A stretch of 29,217 bases of DNA from Heterotrichella gracilis (lineage: Eukaryota; Sar; Xanthophyceae; Tribonematales; Xanthonemataceae). The notes beneath the pieces are model-generated. The model had not been told where the DNA came from. It did not search any database and saw only the letters and a list, made by a program, of their open reading frames with translations. The translations under genes and the position numbers were made by a program. Each line of letters starts with the position of its first letter. Within the stretch, counting starts at the first letter, position 1. The stretch covers positions 1 to 29,217 of the forward strand of contig JAULBX010028405.1 of NCBI GenBank assembly GCA_032358255.1, read 5' to 3'. This document shows positions 1 through 9,254 of the stretch, one piece after another.

Positions 1-51
1 CGGACTTCCATTTAATGACCAATAATAATTCCAGGGGCCGGTGTTTTGGCC
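1..51. repeat. 51-base exact copy of 3785-3835
   Basis: The first 51 bases of the window are identical to 3785-3835 and lie in the same reading frame of the two tandem paralogues (encoding a stretch ending WNYYWSLNGSP). Identity stops exactly at base 52. It marks the window boundary as a likely assembly break at a repeat. Confidence 0.95.
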
Positions 52-2994
52 CTTGGCAATAACCTGACCTTTTGTTGGAGACATACACGATGGTTGAACA
101 AGGTTATCAGTAATACTTAAAGGCAAAATACTGATGTTCAAAATAAATCGTGCAATCGTGGTGGTATCAGATAATGTAAAAACATAATCGTTTGTCCAGA
201 GGTCGGTGCTGATACTGGTAAATTTATCATACAGATGGATACAGGCCCCTTTTGGGAACGAAGAGATATTTTCTGTGGTGATGGTGTAAGTACCACTATA
301 ACCTGTGAGTGTTTTTAAAGCCATGGAGAAATTACCACTCACTGGCAACACACCATTAATTTGAAATACATCGGCATTATTTTCTAAGGCTATGGAAGGA
401 GCCAAAGGGTCCTGACCACGCATTTTGTAAGAGTCATAGCCTTCGTCAAAACCATTGTTTGCATTCGCATCAAAATATAAAACAGATTCGTCAACAAACG
501 AATTGGAACCTTTTAACAGCAACCTCAACAGGGGTAATTGATTTGACGAACTGGACGTCTTTAAAAAAACAGGGTTGGATGTAACTTTGTTTGATTCTAG
601 GGCGTTAATGGCCGTAGCCCCTGTGGAGTGTACAAAAAATCCCTGGCACATTGGAATATTATCTCCTATTCCACCAGAACCCACTGCAGGGCTGCTCACG
701 CCGTTTACAAAAGAAGCAAAACCGCCGGTACCACCATTGAGGTCGGCATTATACACATAAATAGCATTGTCGAGATTGGCTGTTGCGCCTCTTAGAGCAT
801 TCCAACTGATGGCAGAAGGATAAGGATTGGTGATCATATTCCAACCATCATCGGGGACTGAACCTGAATTAGTATAAACTAGTGGAATAGCATAATTATT
901 TTTTCGTAAGGTGCCTGTAACATCCAGGGTGATATCGGTGGTAGTGAATTGCCCACTACCCAAATAAACCCAATAAGACTTGCCTGCAACAATTGGATCG
1001 TTTATAGTACTTAACGGAACATAAGAAGCCGCCGCATCATAAATACCCGGAACAGATTCATCGTAAGAATAGATGGAAAGAAATCCAGCGGCAGAGCCAT
1101 CCGGACAAGTTGGACAAGAAATAGGAATGTCATCATCCCAATCGTTTAGAGTGAGTGCAGAGGATATCGGAGTTCCTATAAAAGCCCAGCCGGTGGTTCC
1201 TCCGGGTGCAAAGCGTTGAACCGTAACGTTTCCGATGATATCGCCGGTGCCGGTAATTGGAGCTACCCGAGACGTTCCGTTAATGTCAGAGATCATTGTA
1301 AACACCTGAGCATTTGTATTAAAGGTGCCGTTAGATAATGTAAGGGCATTTCGTAGATTTTGCGCACTGCTTAAAGAAGCGCCAGTCGTGTTATTCAGTG
1401 TTAGATCATAAAAATCAGTTGTGCTTGTTCCTCCAATCAGCTGTGCTATAGTTCCGGTAAGAGATACCAAACCTGACCCGGCATTAAATGTGCCGTTGTT
1501 GGTGAAATTTCGTTTCAGATTTAAGGAAAAACTTGAGGCACTTACATCCACAGTTGCCCCGGAGGCAATTGAAAAACTGGCATTGGCAAGAATTGGCGCA
1601 GCAAAACTTTTTACACCGTTACCACTAAAATTTAGACCATTAAAAGTTTCACCCCCCGTTTTAAAAATAGATTGGGCTGCATTTGAATTAAATGTTACGG
1701 TACTTGTTCCGGCAATAAATGTACCGGCATTGTTCCAATTCCCACCTACGTTCAAGTTAAAATTATTCGCATTTAAGGTTCCGCTTGAAATGGTCACATT
1801 ATTATTCACCGTTAATGAATTGGTAAACAGACGTGCCGTCACACTTCCGCTTGCTACAGCTAAATTATAAATGGGAAAAGTAGAATTAATTGAAATGGTT
1901 TGAGAGGCCGGTGTGTTAGTGGTACCAAGCTGCAAGGTGCCGCCCGTGACAACACCTCCGGTAGCTCCGGTGTTTAAAAAACCGAGATCTTGTGCACCTG
2001 TACCTCCTTCACGTCGTAACACAATGAGTCCGCCGGTCATATTAAAACTAGAGCCGTTAACCGACATGTGAAAAGGTGCCACGCCCGTGTTACCGGTACT
2101 AACACTCGGTACTAATAATACGCCACCGCTTATACTGAATGTACTTGCAGCACCGGTACTTGCATTGTACTTACCGGCAATATCCAATGAACCTCCGCTA
2201 ATATTTACCGTTCCTCCGGTTGATATCAGATCTTCATTGTTTCCGTTTCCAATATCCAGACTTCCTGCAGAAACCGTGAGCATGCCCGATAAATTAATGG
2301 CAGCACTGTTGCTTACCACAGCGGTAGAAGAATTGATCCATAAACCGGCATTCAATGGGATAGTTCCTGCACCGGTAAAGGGGACTAAGGTTGCAGCATT
2401 TGGGGTAGATAATTTAAAGGTACCGTTGGAAAGTGTCAAAAAATTAGTTGAGGCAGTAAAAGAAGTACTAGTGACCTCAAAAATATTTGAATTAGAAGTA
2501 CCCATGTTTAATTGTATACGATAAAAATCACTCAATGCTCCACTCCCACTCAGTGTTTGATTGCCGTTATTTGTGCATAAAAGTGTTGCCCTGCTATTTC
2601 CATCAACTGCCAGATCACAAATGCCATTGTTGACTAAATTACCTTTTAACTCCACGGTATGAGTGGTGTTTGAATTACTAAGGATATTTAATGTAGCTGA
2701 AGCAGAAACAGTAACATTTGTGGTGACTGATAAGGTTCGCGCTGTATTTCCTGAGAAATTTAAACGGGCCGCGGAGCCTGTTCCAACTAGCAACGAATTA
2801 CATAAGGCATTCGCATTGATGGCCACGGTGTGTCCGTTGGCAATGGTTACATCAGTTGAAATCGTTGGAACCACGCTATTGCTCCAAACAGTGGCATCGT
2901 TCCAATTACCATTTTTAGTTGAGTTCACGTTTTGTGAAATTAAACTGCTGAATGTAAAAAACAGAAAACTAAAAAGGGCAAAAATTCTTTTCAT
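1..2994 (-). CDS. Partial giant secreted beta-helix-like surface protein (C-terminus beyond window)
   Basis: The frame is open for 998 codons with no stop, from the ATG at 2994 to base 1, so the C-terminus lies outside the window. A signal peptide (starts MKRIFALFSF, ends near LISQN) leads directly into Asn/Gly/Thr/Ser-rich repeats with motifs such as VTIANGHTV and FNGLNFSG, as in right-handed beta-helix or autotransporter-like Bacteroidota surface proteins. The later part (FTMISDINGT, then GTPISSALTLNDWDDD, then QGFFVHSTGA) matches the downstream paralogue at 3128-7765 almost residue for residue and in the same frame. The paralogue's N-terminal module and Fn3 domain are missing here. By analogy the lost C-terminus should hold a PKD-like segment and a T9SS sorting domain; this is inference. 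A substrate cannot be named; adhesion or a structural surface role is likely. A TACCTTTG promoter element lies about 37 bases upstream. Confidence 0.9.
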   Translation of the reverse strand, partial: MKRIFALFSFLFFTFSSLISQNVNSTKNGNWNDATVWSNSVVPTISTDVTIANGHTVAINANALCNSLLVGTGSAARLNFSGNTARTLSVTTNVTVSASATLNILSNSNTTHTVELKGNLVNNGICDLAVDGNSRATLLCTNNGNQTLSGSGALSDFYRIQLNMGTSNSNIFEVTSTSFTASTNFLTLSNGTFKLSTPNAATLVPFTGAGTIPLNAGLWINSSTAVVSNSAAINLSGMLTVSAGSLDIGNGNNEDLISTGGTVNISGGSLDIAGKYNASTGAASTFSISGGVLLVPSVSTGNTGVAPFHMSVNGSSFNMTGGLIVLRREGGTGAQDLGFLNTGATGGVVTGGTLQLGTTNTPASQTISINSTFPIYNLAVASGSVTARLFTNSLTVNNNVTISSGTLNANNFNLNVGGNWNNAGTFIAGTSTVTFNSNAAQSIFKTGGETFNGLNFSGNGVKSFAAPILANASFSIASGATVDVSASSFSLNLKRNFTNNGTFNAGSGLVSLTGTIAQLIGGTSTTDFYDLTLNNTTGASLSSAQNLRNALTLSNGTFNTNAQVFTMISDINGTSRVAPITGTGDIIGNVTVQRFAPGGTTGWAFIGTPISSALTLNDWDDDIPISCPTCPDGSAAGFLSIYSYDESVPGIYDAAASYVPLSTINDPIVAGKSYWVYLGSGQFTTTDITLDVTGTLRKNNYAIPLVYTNSGSVPDDGWNMITNPYPSAISWNALRGATANLDNAIYVYNADLNGGTGGFASFVNGVSSPAVGSGGIGDNIPMCQGFFVHSTGATAINALESNKVTSNPVFLKTSSSSNQLPLLRLLLKGSNSFVDESVLYFDANANNGFDEGYDSYKMRGQDPLAPSIALENNADVFQINGVLPVSGNFSMALKTLTGYSGTYTITTENISSFPKGACIHLYDKFTSISTDLWTNDYVFTLSDTTTIARFILNISILPLSITDNLVQPSCMSPTKGQVIAKGQNTGPWNYYWSLNGSP

Positions 2995-3030
2995 TAAAAA
3001 ATAATATTCTCTCTTATAAATTATTGAAAA

Positions 3031-3038
3031 CAAAGGTA
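3031..3038 (-). promoter_or_regulatory. -7 promoter element (TACCTTTG) for the partial surface protein
   Basis: Read on the minus strand, TACCTTTG matches the Bacteroidota primary sigma -7 consensus TAnnTTTG exactly. It would place the transcript start roughly 30 bases before the ATG at 2994. No clear -33 TTG is visible at the expected spacing. It suggests this gene has its own promoter instead of relying only on read-through from the tandem paralogue. Confidence 0.45.
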
Positions 3039-3127
3039 CAAAATTAAGCTTTTGATGAATTAGGCCTTTAGCATTAATTAAGATGGTATAAAACCCCTAG
3101 AAAAAGGCTGTCAGAGGTAAGCACCAG

Positions 3128-6100
3128 TTAATTCACACTCAACTTTATCACTTGTTGAAAGTGATCAGTACTTAGTTTAAGGAAGTAAATTCCTTGTGGG
3201 AAAGGAGAAAGATCAAGATCAAATATGAGCTGAGTGGCCTCAATATTTCCGTAATCATTTACAACTCTACCACTCATATCAAACAACTTAATATTTACAC
3301 GTTCACTAGATTGAAACGTTTTGAGCACTTGAAAGGTATTGTTCTGAAAATTTTTAAGGATTAATTCACCTTCATTATTGTCAATAGTGTTTACCGAAAC
3401 AGGATTACTCAGCACCACCAAGGTTTTACTTGTAGAATCGATACAACCGCTCAAACTTGTTCCAATTAATTTTACAAGATAGGTTCCTGAAGATGTATAA
3501 GTATAAGATGGTGACTGAACATTAGAATTTCCTTGTCCCGCACCAAAATCCCAAAAATCACTGACAGAGTTCACTGAGGTGTTGGTGAATGAAATACTTG
3601 GATCAAGATCCATATCGAGCGTATCAACACATACAAAAGCAGCACTCAAAGAGACTTGCGGGTTGATCCCATAAGCACTTTGATTATTATCACACAATCC
3701 CACAGAATTCATTTCAAGATCAATGGTTCCCGAAGATAAATTATCTAAGGTGTCTGCTCCGTTTTTATTTAAACTGGTTTTAACCGGACTTCCATTTAAT
3801 GACCAATAATAATTCCAGGGGCCGGTGTTTTGGCCGGATGCACTAATTTTTCCTTGATTAGGCTGCTGGCAACCTGGTTGAGTGACATTCGCATTTATTG
3901 TAAGAGAATTGATCGTGATATTTAATACAAAACGGGCAATTGTAGTTGTGTCATACAAAGTAAATACATAATCCTGCGTACGCAGATCTGTTGTGTTATT
4001 GCTGAATTTATCGTATAAATTAATACAAGCGCCTTTAGGAAAGGAAGAAATATTTTCGCTGCTGATGGTGTAGGTTCCGGTATACCCAGTTAAGGTTTTA
4101 AGATCCATCGAAAAATTACCGCTAATGGGTGCCACACCGTTAATTTGAAATACATCATTTGCATGTTCAAGAGCAATGGATGGTGCTAATGGATCTTGAC
4201 CCCGCATTTTATACGAATCAAATCCCTCATCAAAAGAAAGAGAAGCGTTTGCATCTGTGTATAACACCGTTTCATCGAGGTAACTGTTTGCGCCTTTCAA
4301 CACCAATCGCATAAGTGACTGTGAAACACTGCTGGAGGTTTTTAAAAACACTGGATTCCCTGCTACCTTGTTTGATTCTTGTGCGTTGATAGCAGTTGCC
4401 CCTGTTGAGTGTACATAAAATCCCTGTGCCATAGGAATTACATCTCCTATTCCACCTGAGGCTACACCCGGACTGCTCACCCCATTCACAAAAGAAGCAA
4501 AACCGCCGGTGCCTGCGTTGAGATCAGCATTATATACATAAATGGCGTTATCCAAATTAGCGGTGCTGCCACGTAAAGAAGTCCAGCTGATCGCAGAAGG
4601 ATAAGGATTGGTAATTAAATTCCAGCCGTCATCAGTCAGTGAACCGGAATTGGTGTATGTCAATGGAATTGCATAATTATTTTTTCGTAAGGTACCTGTC
4701 ACATCTAAGGTAATGTCGGTGGTGGTGAATTGTCCATTTCCTAAATACACCCAATACCCTTTGCCGCTGGTAATTGGATCATTAATGGTATTTAATGGAA
4801 CATAGGATGCTGCGGCGTCATAAATTCCTGGAGCAGTTTCATTATAAGAATATACTGACAAAAATCCGCCTGCGCTGCCATCCGGACAAGTTGGACAAGA
4901 GATGGCTATATCATCATCCCAATCATTTAAAGTCAATGCAGAAGAAATGGGTGTTCCCAAAAAAGCCCAACCTGTTGTTCCTGCCGGCGCAAAACGTTGC
5001 ACGGTAACGTTTCCCGTAATGTCGCCGCTGCCTGTAATTTGTGCCACACGGGCCGTACCGTTTATATCGGAGATCATGGTAAACACCTGAGCATTTGTAT
5101 TAAAGGTGCCGTTATTTAAATTTAAGGTGCCTTTTAAATTTTGAGCGCTGCTTAAAGAAGCGCCGGCAGTATTATTTAAGGTAAGATCAAAAAAATCAGT
5201 AGTGGTACTGCCACCAATCACTTGAGCCAGCGTTCCTGTTAAGGCTACCAATGCCGCACGTGTATTTAAAGTACCATTGTTGGTGAAATTTTGTTTTAGG
5301 TTGAGAGAAAAATTAGAAACACTCTGATCGAAAGTTGAACCGGAGGCAATAGTCAGATTTCCATTCGCAGTAACCGGTGTAAAAAGTGTTTTGATGCCAC
5401 TGCCGCTAAAACTTAATCCATTAAAAGTTTCTCCACCAGAACGAATGATATTTTGTGGGGAATTGGAATTGAAATTTACAGTTCCCGTTCCGCTTACAAA
5501 GGTGCCGCCGTTGGTCCAATCACCACCTAAATTGATATTTAAGTTATTGGCATTGAGTGTGCCTGAGGTTATTGTAAGGTCATTTGAAATACTTAAGTTA
5601 TTTGTGATCAAACGGGCGCTGACATTTGCGCTATTAATAAACAGATTTTGAACCTGCGAATCGGTATTAATATCTATAATTTGTGCAGCAGGGCTTGATG
5701 CATCGCCTATTTGTAAGGTTCCACCACTTACTATGGCTCCGCTGCTTCCTGTATTTGTAAAACCCAAATTTTGAGTTCCGGTGCCTCCTTCTGATCTTAT
5801 TACGATCACTCCTCCGGTCATATTACATTGAGAACCCGGACTCGAAATATGAAAAGGCGCAATACTTGTATTGGTAGAACCGAAGGTAGGCACAACAAAT
5901 AAACCTCCGCTGATATTAAAATCACAAATATTATTTATTCCTGAAGCATCGAGTTTACCGGCAAGGTTTAAGGTTCCACCAGAAATGCTGATCGATCCAC
6001 CATTAGAACCAAGATCTTCATTCGCAGCGTTTCCAATATTTAAAATTCCATTTGTGATGTTCAAATCTCCGAATAATAAAAGCCCTGCTCCGGTGTTTAC

Positions 6101-7765
6101 GGTTAAATTGGGTGAATTTAAAAACAGACCTGTATTTGCAGGTAAGGTGACTGAAGCGGTAAAAGGGTTAAGGGTCGCAGGATTTGTTGTTGAAATTTTT
6201 AAGGTACCCGAAATCAGATCTAAAAAATTTGTGGCAGCAGAAAAATTACTTGTGCTGATCTCAAGCGTGTTTGTAATTGAAGTGCCGAGGTTAACATTCA
6301 TTCTGTTGAACGTTGTCACCGCGCCGCTCCCACTTAATGTTTGATTGCCGTCATTATTAAAAACAACATTTACCATACTGTTTCCATCTACAGCAAAGTT
6401 CACAGTTCCGGTATTTACCATATTTCCTTGCAGGCTAACTACATGCGTAGCCGTTGAACTACCTAAGGTGGTAAAAATACCACCCGCGTTTACAGTAATG
6501 TTATTATTAACGGTTAAAGTACGATTAGTGTTTGTTGTAAAACGAAGGTTACCTGAAGTTCCCTGTCCTATTGTCAAATTATTACATTGTCCACTCGCAT
6601 CAATGCTTACTGTATGACCATTTGCAATGGTGACATTATCGGCAGATGTTGGCACACCTGTTGGACTCCAGGTAGCTGCAGTATTCCAGTTACCGGTACC
6701 GGCAGAAATTTTGTTTCCGGCTGAATTCGTTGTTTGTGTTCCGGTTAAAGGACTACTTAGTGCCCCTTCGGTAACAGCATACAATCGCCAAAAATAGGTG
6801 GTAGATGGCAACAACGCAGTAGCCGTATAATTGGTAGCATTGGCAGCTGTTTGAGCTACAAAATCATAATTGATCCCATCGATTGAATTATACACCACAT
6901 ATCCTACTTCATTGCTCGCCCAATTTGGCCAGTTTAATGTGATAGCGGTTTGTGACACTCCGGAAAATGTGAGATTACCCGAAACCGCTGTTGGTGCCTG
7001 GGGTGTAAAAATATACTGAGAAGAAGCTGCCGGCATGGTCGATAAATTATTTTGTAAGGTGTTACTAAACGTATTGCCATTCACCGTTTGCAATTCTTTT
7101 AATTGTGCAGCACTTGGAGTAGCCGAAATAGTTGCACTGTTTAAGCCCATGGAATATGAAAAAGTATTATTGCCGGTGTTCATCACTCCATAATGAACAA
7201 TGATCTGACCGCTACTTTCGATCAACTTTACTTGAAAATTTAAACTTGGGGTCACGTTATTATAAACCGCCATGTTGATCCATTCAACGGTTAATGTTCT
7301 GTTTGGTGCAGCACCTGAAAGGGCGTATTTTAAACTGGTCCCTAAAGCACCTGTCCCACCTTGAGCAGTTAGGTCATCATAAAAGGGAGCGATGGCCGGA
7401 CGAGTAGCATTGGCTGCATTTGCTGCCGAAAAAGCTACATTATCATAACCAAAATCATCTGCTTGCGGTCCTCCATCATCTGTGGAAGTTGAAAAATCTA
7501 AAAAACCATTTGTAGATACACAAAACTGAGTATAGCGTGTGCCATTATACCAAAAATCAAATCCAATATTTGTAAAGTTGGAGCGATTATCATCTTGTGT
7601 GAAACTGGTCGCATTCCGCCAGCTGTTAAATGCTGAACCACTTAAATTGATGGAGGCATAAGTAACACCGGTATTTCTTACCGTACTATAATTTGCAAGA
7701 GATTGAGACTTGGCAGTTAAAATAGTAAAACAAAGAACAATCAAAAAAATTAAAATTCTATTCAT
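3128..7765 (-). CDS. Giant T9SS-secreted multidomain surface protein (Fn3, beta-helix-like, PKD, C-terminal sorting domain)
   Basis: 1545 residues. Visible parts in order: signal peptide (MNRILIFLIVLCFTILTAKSQ); an N-terminal module of about residues 25-250 with IGFDFWYNGTRY, VSTNGFLDF and RPAIAPFYDDL, typical of a nidogen-like or related extracellular beta module; an Fn3-like domain about 255-345 (ITLNWPNW, LLPSTTYFWRLYAV); long Asn/Gly/Thr-rich beta-helix-like repeats about 350-890; a conserved segment with ISDINGTARV and GTPISSALTLNDWDDD; a SprB-like segment ending WNYYWSLNGSP near 1325; a PKD-like domain near 1400 (FWDFGAGQGN); and a type A T9SS C-terminal domain over about the last 85 residues (FDMSGRVV, FPQGIYFLKLS, final IKLSVN). 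It is therefore probably exported by T9SS and anchored to or released from the outer membrane. Ligand unknown. It lies 133 bases upstream of its tandem paralogue in the direction of transcription. Confidence 0.9.
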   Translation of the reverse strand: MNRILIFLIVLCFTILTAKSQSLANYSTVRNTGVTYASINLSGSAFNSWRNATSFTQDDNRSNFTNIGFDFWYNGTRYTQFCVSTNGFLDFSTSTDDGGPQADDFGYDNVAFSAANAANATRPAIAPFYDDLTAQGGTGALGTSLKYALSGAAPNRTLTVEWINMAVYNNVTPSLNFQVKLIESSGQIIVHYGVMNTGNNTFSYSMGLNSATISATPSAAQLKELQTVNGNTFSNTLQNNLSTMPAASSQYIFTPQAPTAVSGNLTFSGVSQTAITLNWPNWASNEVGYVVYNSIDGINYDFVAQTAANATNYTATALLPSTTYFWRLYAVTEGALSSPLTGTQTTNSAGNKISAGTGNWNTAATWSPTGVPTSADNVTIANGHTVSIDASGQCNNLTIGQGTSGNLRFTTNTNRTLTVNNNITVNAGGIFTTLGSSTATHVVSLQGNMVNTGTVNFAVDGNSMVNVVFNNDGNQTLSGSGAVTTFNRMNVNLGTSITNTLEISTSNFSAATNFLDLISGTLKISTTNPATLNPFTASVTLPANTGLFLNSPNLTVNTGAGLLLFGDLNITNGILNIGNAANEDLGSNGGSISISGGTLNLAGKLDASGINNICDFNISGGLFVVPTFGSTNTSIAPFHISSPGSQCNMTGGVIVIRSEGGTGTQNLGFTNTGSSGAIVSGGTLQIGDASSPAAQIIDINTDSQVQNLFINSANVSARLITNNLSISNDLTITSGTLNANNLNINLGGDWTNGGTFVSGTGTVNFNSNSPQNIIRSGGETFNGLSFSGSGIKTLFTPVTANGNLTIASGSTFDQSVSNFSLNLKQNFTNNGTLNTRAALVALTGTLAQVIGGSTTTDFFDLTLNNTAGASLSSAQNLKGTLNLNNGTFNTNAQVFTMISDINGTARVAQITGSGDITGNVTVQRFAPAGTTGWAFLGTPISSALTLNDWDDDIAISCPTCPDGSAGGFLSVYSYNETAPGIYDAAASYVPLNTINDPITSGKGYWVYLGNGQFTTTDITLDVTGTLRKNNYAIPLTYTNSGSLTDDGWNLITNPYPSAISWTSLRGSTANLDNAIYVYNADLNAGTGGFASFVNGVSSPGVASGGIGDVIPMAQGFYVHSTGATAINAQESNKVAGNPVFLKTSSSVSQSLMRLVLKGANSYLDETVLYTDANASLSFDEGFDSYKMRGQDPLAPSIALEHANDVFQINGVAPISGNFSMDLKTLTGYTGTYTISSENISSFPKGACINLYDKFSNNTTDLRTQDYVFTLYDTTTIARFVLNITINSLTINANVTQPGCQQPNQGKISASGQNTGPWNYYWSLNGSPVKTSLNKNGADTLDNLSSGTIDLEMNSVGLCDNNQSAYGINPQVSLSAAFVCVDTLDMDLDPSISFTNTSVNSVSDFWDFGAGQGNSNVQSPSYTYTSSGTYLVKLIGTSLSGCIDSTSKTLVVLSNPVSVNTIDNNEGELILKNFQNNTFQVLKTFQSSERVNIKLFDMSGRVVNDYGNIEATQLIFDLDLSPFPQGIYFLKLSTDHFQQVIKLSVN
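3785..3835. repeat. Second copy of the 51-base repeat
   Basis: This lies inside the complete giant surface protein gene and matches 1-51 exactly. Other near-identical blocks exist between the two genes, for example 36 identical bases at 1298-1333 and 5079-5114. Confidence 0.95.
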
Positions 7766-7805
7766 AAAAAAAATTAGTACTATTTAGTAAAAGCAGAGTG
7801 ACTTG

Positions 7806-7813
7806 TAAAGTTA
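7806..7813 (-). promoter_or_regulatory. Candidate -7 element (TAACTTTA) for the giant surface protein
   Basis: TAACTTTA on the minus strand is one base from the TAnnTTTG consensus and lies about 40 bases before the ATG at 7765. No convincing -33 element is seen. The same TAnnTTTA form recurs before several other genes in this window, which adds some weight. Confidence 0.3.
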
Positions 7814-7901
7814 AATAAATAATGTTGTAACACGTATATTTCCCCATGACGCTCTTTTACGTTAGAAAACAGGAAAATGTTGCAATTGTTGAAAAGAAAT
7901 A

Positions 7902-7960
7902 GATTTTAGGTCCTTAAACGCCGGTATTTACGCTAATTTAACAGATAGGTACCTAAAATC
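7902..7960. repeat. 10-bp perfect inverted repeat upstream of the desaturase (operator or hairpin)
   Basis: GATTTTAGGT (7902-7911) is the exact reverse complement of ACCTAAAATC (7951-7960), with a 39-base spacer. It lies in the 296-base divergent gap between the giant surface protein and the desaturase. The right arm ends about 27 bases before a candidate -7 element (TAATTTTG), where a regulator would overlap the -33 region. It could be a two-site operator or an RNA/DNA hairpin. Function is inference. Confidence 0.5.
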
Positions 7961-7986
7961 GCCATTTCAGGCAGCATTTTCTGTGT

Positions 7987-7994
7987 TAATTTTG
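7987..7994 (+). promoter_or_regulatory. Candidate -7 element (TAATTTTG) for the desaturase
   Basis: TAATTTTG fits the Bacteroidota TAnnTTTG consensus and would give a 5' leader of about 60 bases before the ATG at 8062. No good -33 TTG is seen, perhaps because the gene depends on an activator binding the inverted repeat just upstream. Confidence 0.35.
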
Positions 7995-8061
7995 CCTTCG
8001 AATGCCTGTTTTACCTATTTTTATTTTGTTCATTTTATAAATTAAACTTATTTAATTCATC

Positions 8062-9180
8062 ATGAAAACAATTAAGCCAATTCGTTTTATTGAAAAAGAT
8101 CAAAACAAAGGACTCTTTTTTTCAACTCTCCGAAAAAGAGTGGATACTTATTTTAAGGATAAGGCTATCTCAAAACATTCTACTCCGGGCATGATCTTAA
8201 AAACGATCATCCTATTGAGTGCTTATCTGCTGCCTTTTTTTTATTTGTTAATAGAAAAACCATCCTTTGGACTGAGTCTATTTTTATGGGGCTTGATGGG
8301 TTTTGCGCTGGCCGGAATAGGCATGAGTGTGATGCACGATGCCAACCATGGTGCATATTCTTCGAATAGCAAGGTGAATAAATTCTTAGGCCATACCTTA
8401 AACTTGTTAGGAGGATCGGTTGTGAATTGGAAAATGCAACATAATATTTTGCATCACACCTATACCAACATTGTAACGCATGATATGGATATTCAGGATA
8501 AGGTCATCCTTCGTTTTTCACCGCACACAAAAGTAAAATGGTATCACAAACTGCAAATAGTGTATGCTGTTTTTTTCTATGGCATCACCACCTTATATTG
8601 GGCTCTGTTAAAGGACTTTTTGCAATACAGTACCTATAAAAAAAATGGACTTAACACAAATACCGAAGAAGAAAATCGCCGCTTTGTTTTTAAATTAATT
8701 TTGGATAAGGTCCTCTATTTTGCCTTTTTCCTTCTCCTTCCCATACTGGTATTCGAACTGCCGGCACTTGAAATTCTATGTGGATTTCTTTTGATGCATT
8801 TTATTGCAGGTGTTGTGCTTACCTTGATCTTTCAATTGGCACATACAGTGGAAGGCACCACTCACCCTTTGGCTGATGAAAACGATACCATTGAAAACAA
8901 TTGGGCCATTCATCAAATGCACACCACAGTTAATTTTTCGCGTGATAATAAATTTATTTCCTGGTATGTGGGTGGTTTAAATTTTCAGATCGAACACCAT
9001 TTGTTTCCAACCATTTGCCATGTGCATTATCCTGCAATATCTGAAATTGTAAAAAATACCGCCGAAGAATTTGGCATTCCCTATTTAGAAAATAAAACCT
9101 TTTTAGCTGCTATACGATCACATTTTGCTACTCTCGTTAGATTCGGGCGTATGCCGGATCTAAATGAAGCCATCGTTTGA
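8062..9180 (+). CDS. Membrane fatty acid desaturase (acyl-CoA/acyl-lipid desaturase family)
   Basis: 372 residues. This is a non-haem di-iron integral membrane desaturase that inserts a cis double bond into acyl chains, using O2 and an external electron donor. All three His boxes are present: HDANH (92-96), HNILHH (127-132) and QIEHH (309-313), the last in the form typical of front-end/linoleoyl-CoA-type desaturases. Hydrophobic hairpins lie near 45-65, 70-92, 165-185 and 215-260. No cytochrome b5 domain is fused, so reduction must come from a separate ferredoxin or cytochrome partner. Regiospecificity cannot be read from the sequence. It is transcribed alone, divergently from the giant surface protein, and ends at a strong bidirectional terminator. 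Likely role: membrane fluidity or unsaturated lipid synthesis. Confidence 0.93.
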   Translation: MKTIKPIRFIEKDQNKGLFFSTLRKRVDTYFKDKAISKHSTPGMILKTIILLSAYLLPFFYLLIEKPSFGLSLFLWGLMGFALAGIGMSVMHDANHGAYSSNSKVNKFLGHTLNLLGGSVVNWKMQHNILHHTYTNIVTHDMDIQDKVILRFSPHTKVKWYHKLQIVYAVFFYGITTLYWALLKDFLQYSTYKKNGLNTNTEEENRRFVFKLILDKVLYFAFFLLLPILVFELPALEILCGFLLMHFIAGVVLTLIFQLAHTVEGTTHPLADENDTIENNWAIHQMHTTVNFSRDNKFISWYVGGLNFQIEHHLFPTICHVHYPAISEIVKNTAEEFGIPYLENKTFLAAIRSHFATLVRFGRMPDLNEAIV

Positions 9181-9203
9181 TTTATTAATTGGCGTATTAA
9201 AAA

Positions 9204-9233
9204 AAATCCCGATTCATTTAAGAATCGGGATTT
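9204..9233. terminator. Bidirectional intrinsic terminator between convergent genes
   Basis: A 12-bp perfect stem (AAATCCCGATTC at 9204-9215 with GAATCGGGATTT at 9222-9233) encloses a 6-base loop. A-rich sequence on the left gives a U tract for the minus-strand transcript, and TTTATATTTG on the right serves the plus strand. It sits between the desaturase (ends 9180) and the glycine-rich T9SS gene (ends 9255). Confidence 0.88.
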
Positions 9234-9254
9234 ATATTTGAATGTCGTGTTAAC

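Noticed and set aside
1160..1300. Possible frameshift in the partial giant gene
   Set aside because: All 998 codons were read through without an in-frame stop, and the frame matches the paralogue at both 1298-1333 and 1-51.
1421..3004. Plus-strand frames of up to 149 codons
   Set aside because: Antisense shadows of the partial giant gene; similar shadows occur over its paralogue (5391-6617), as expected from shared codon bias.
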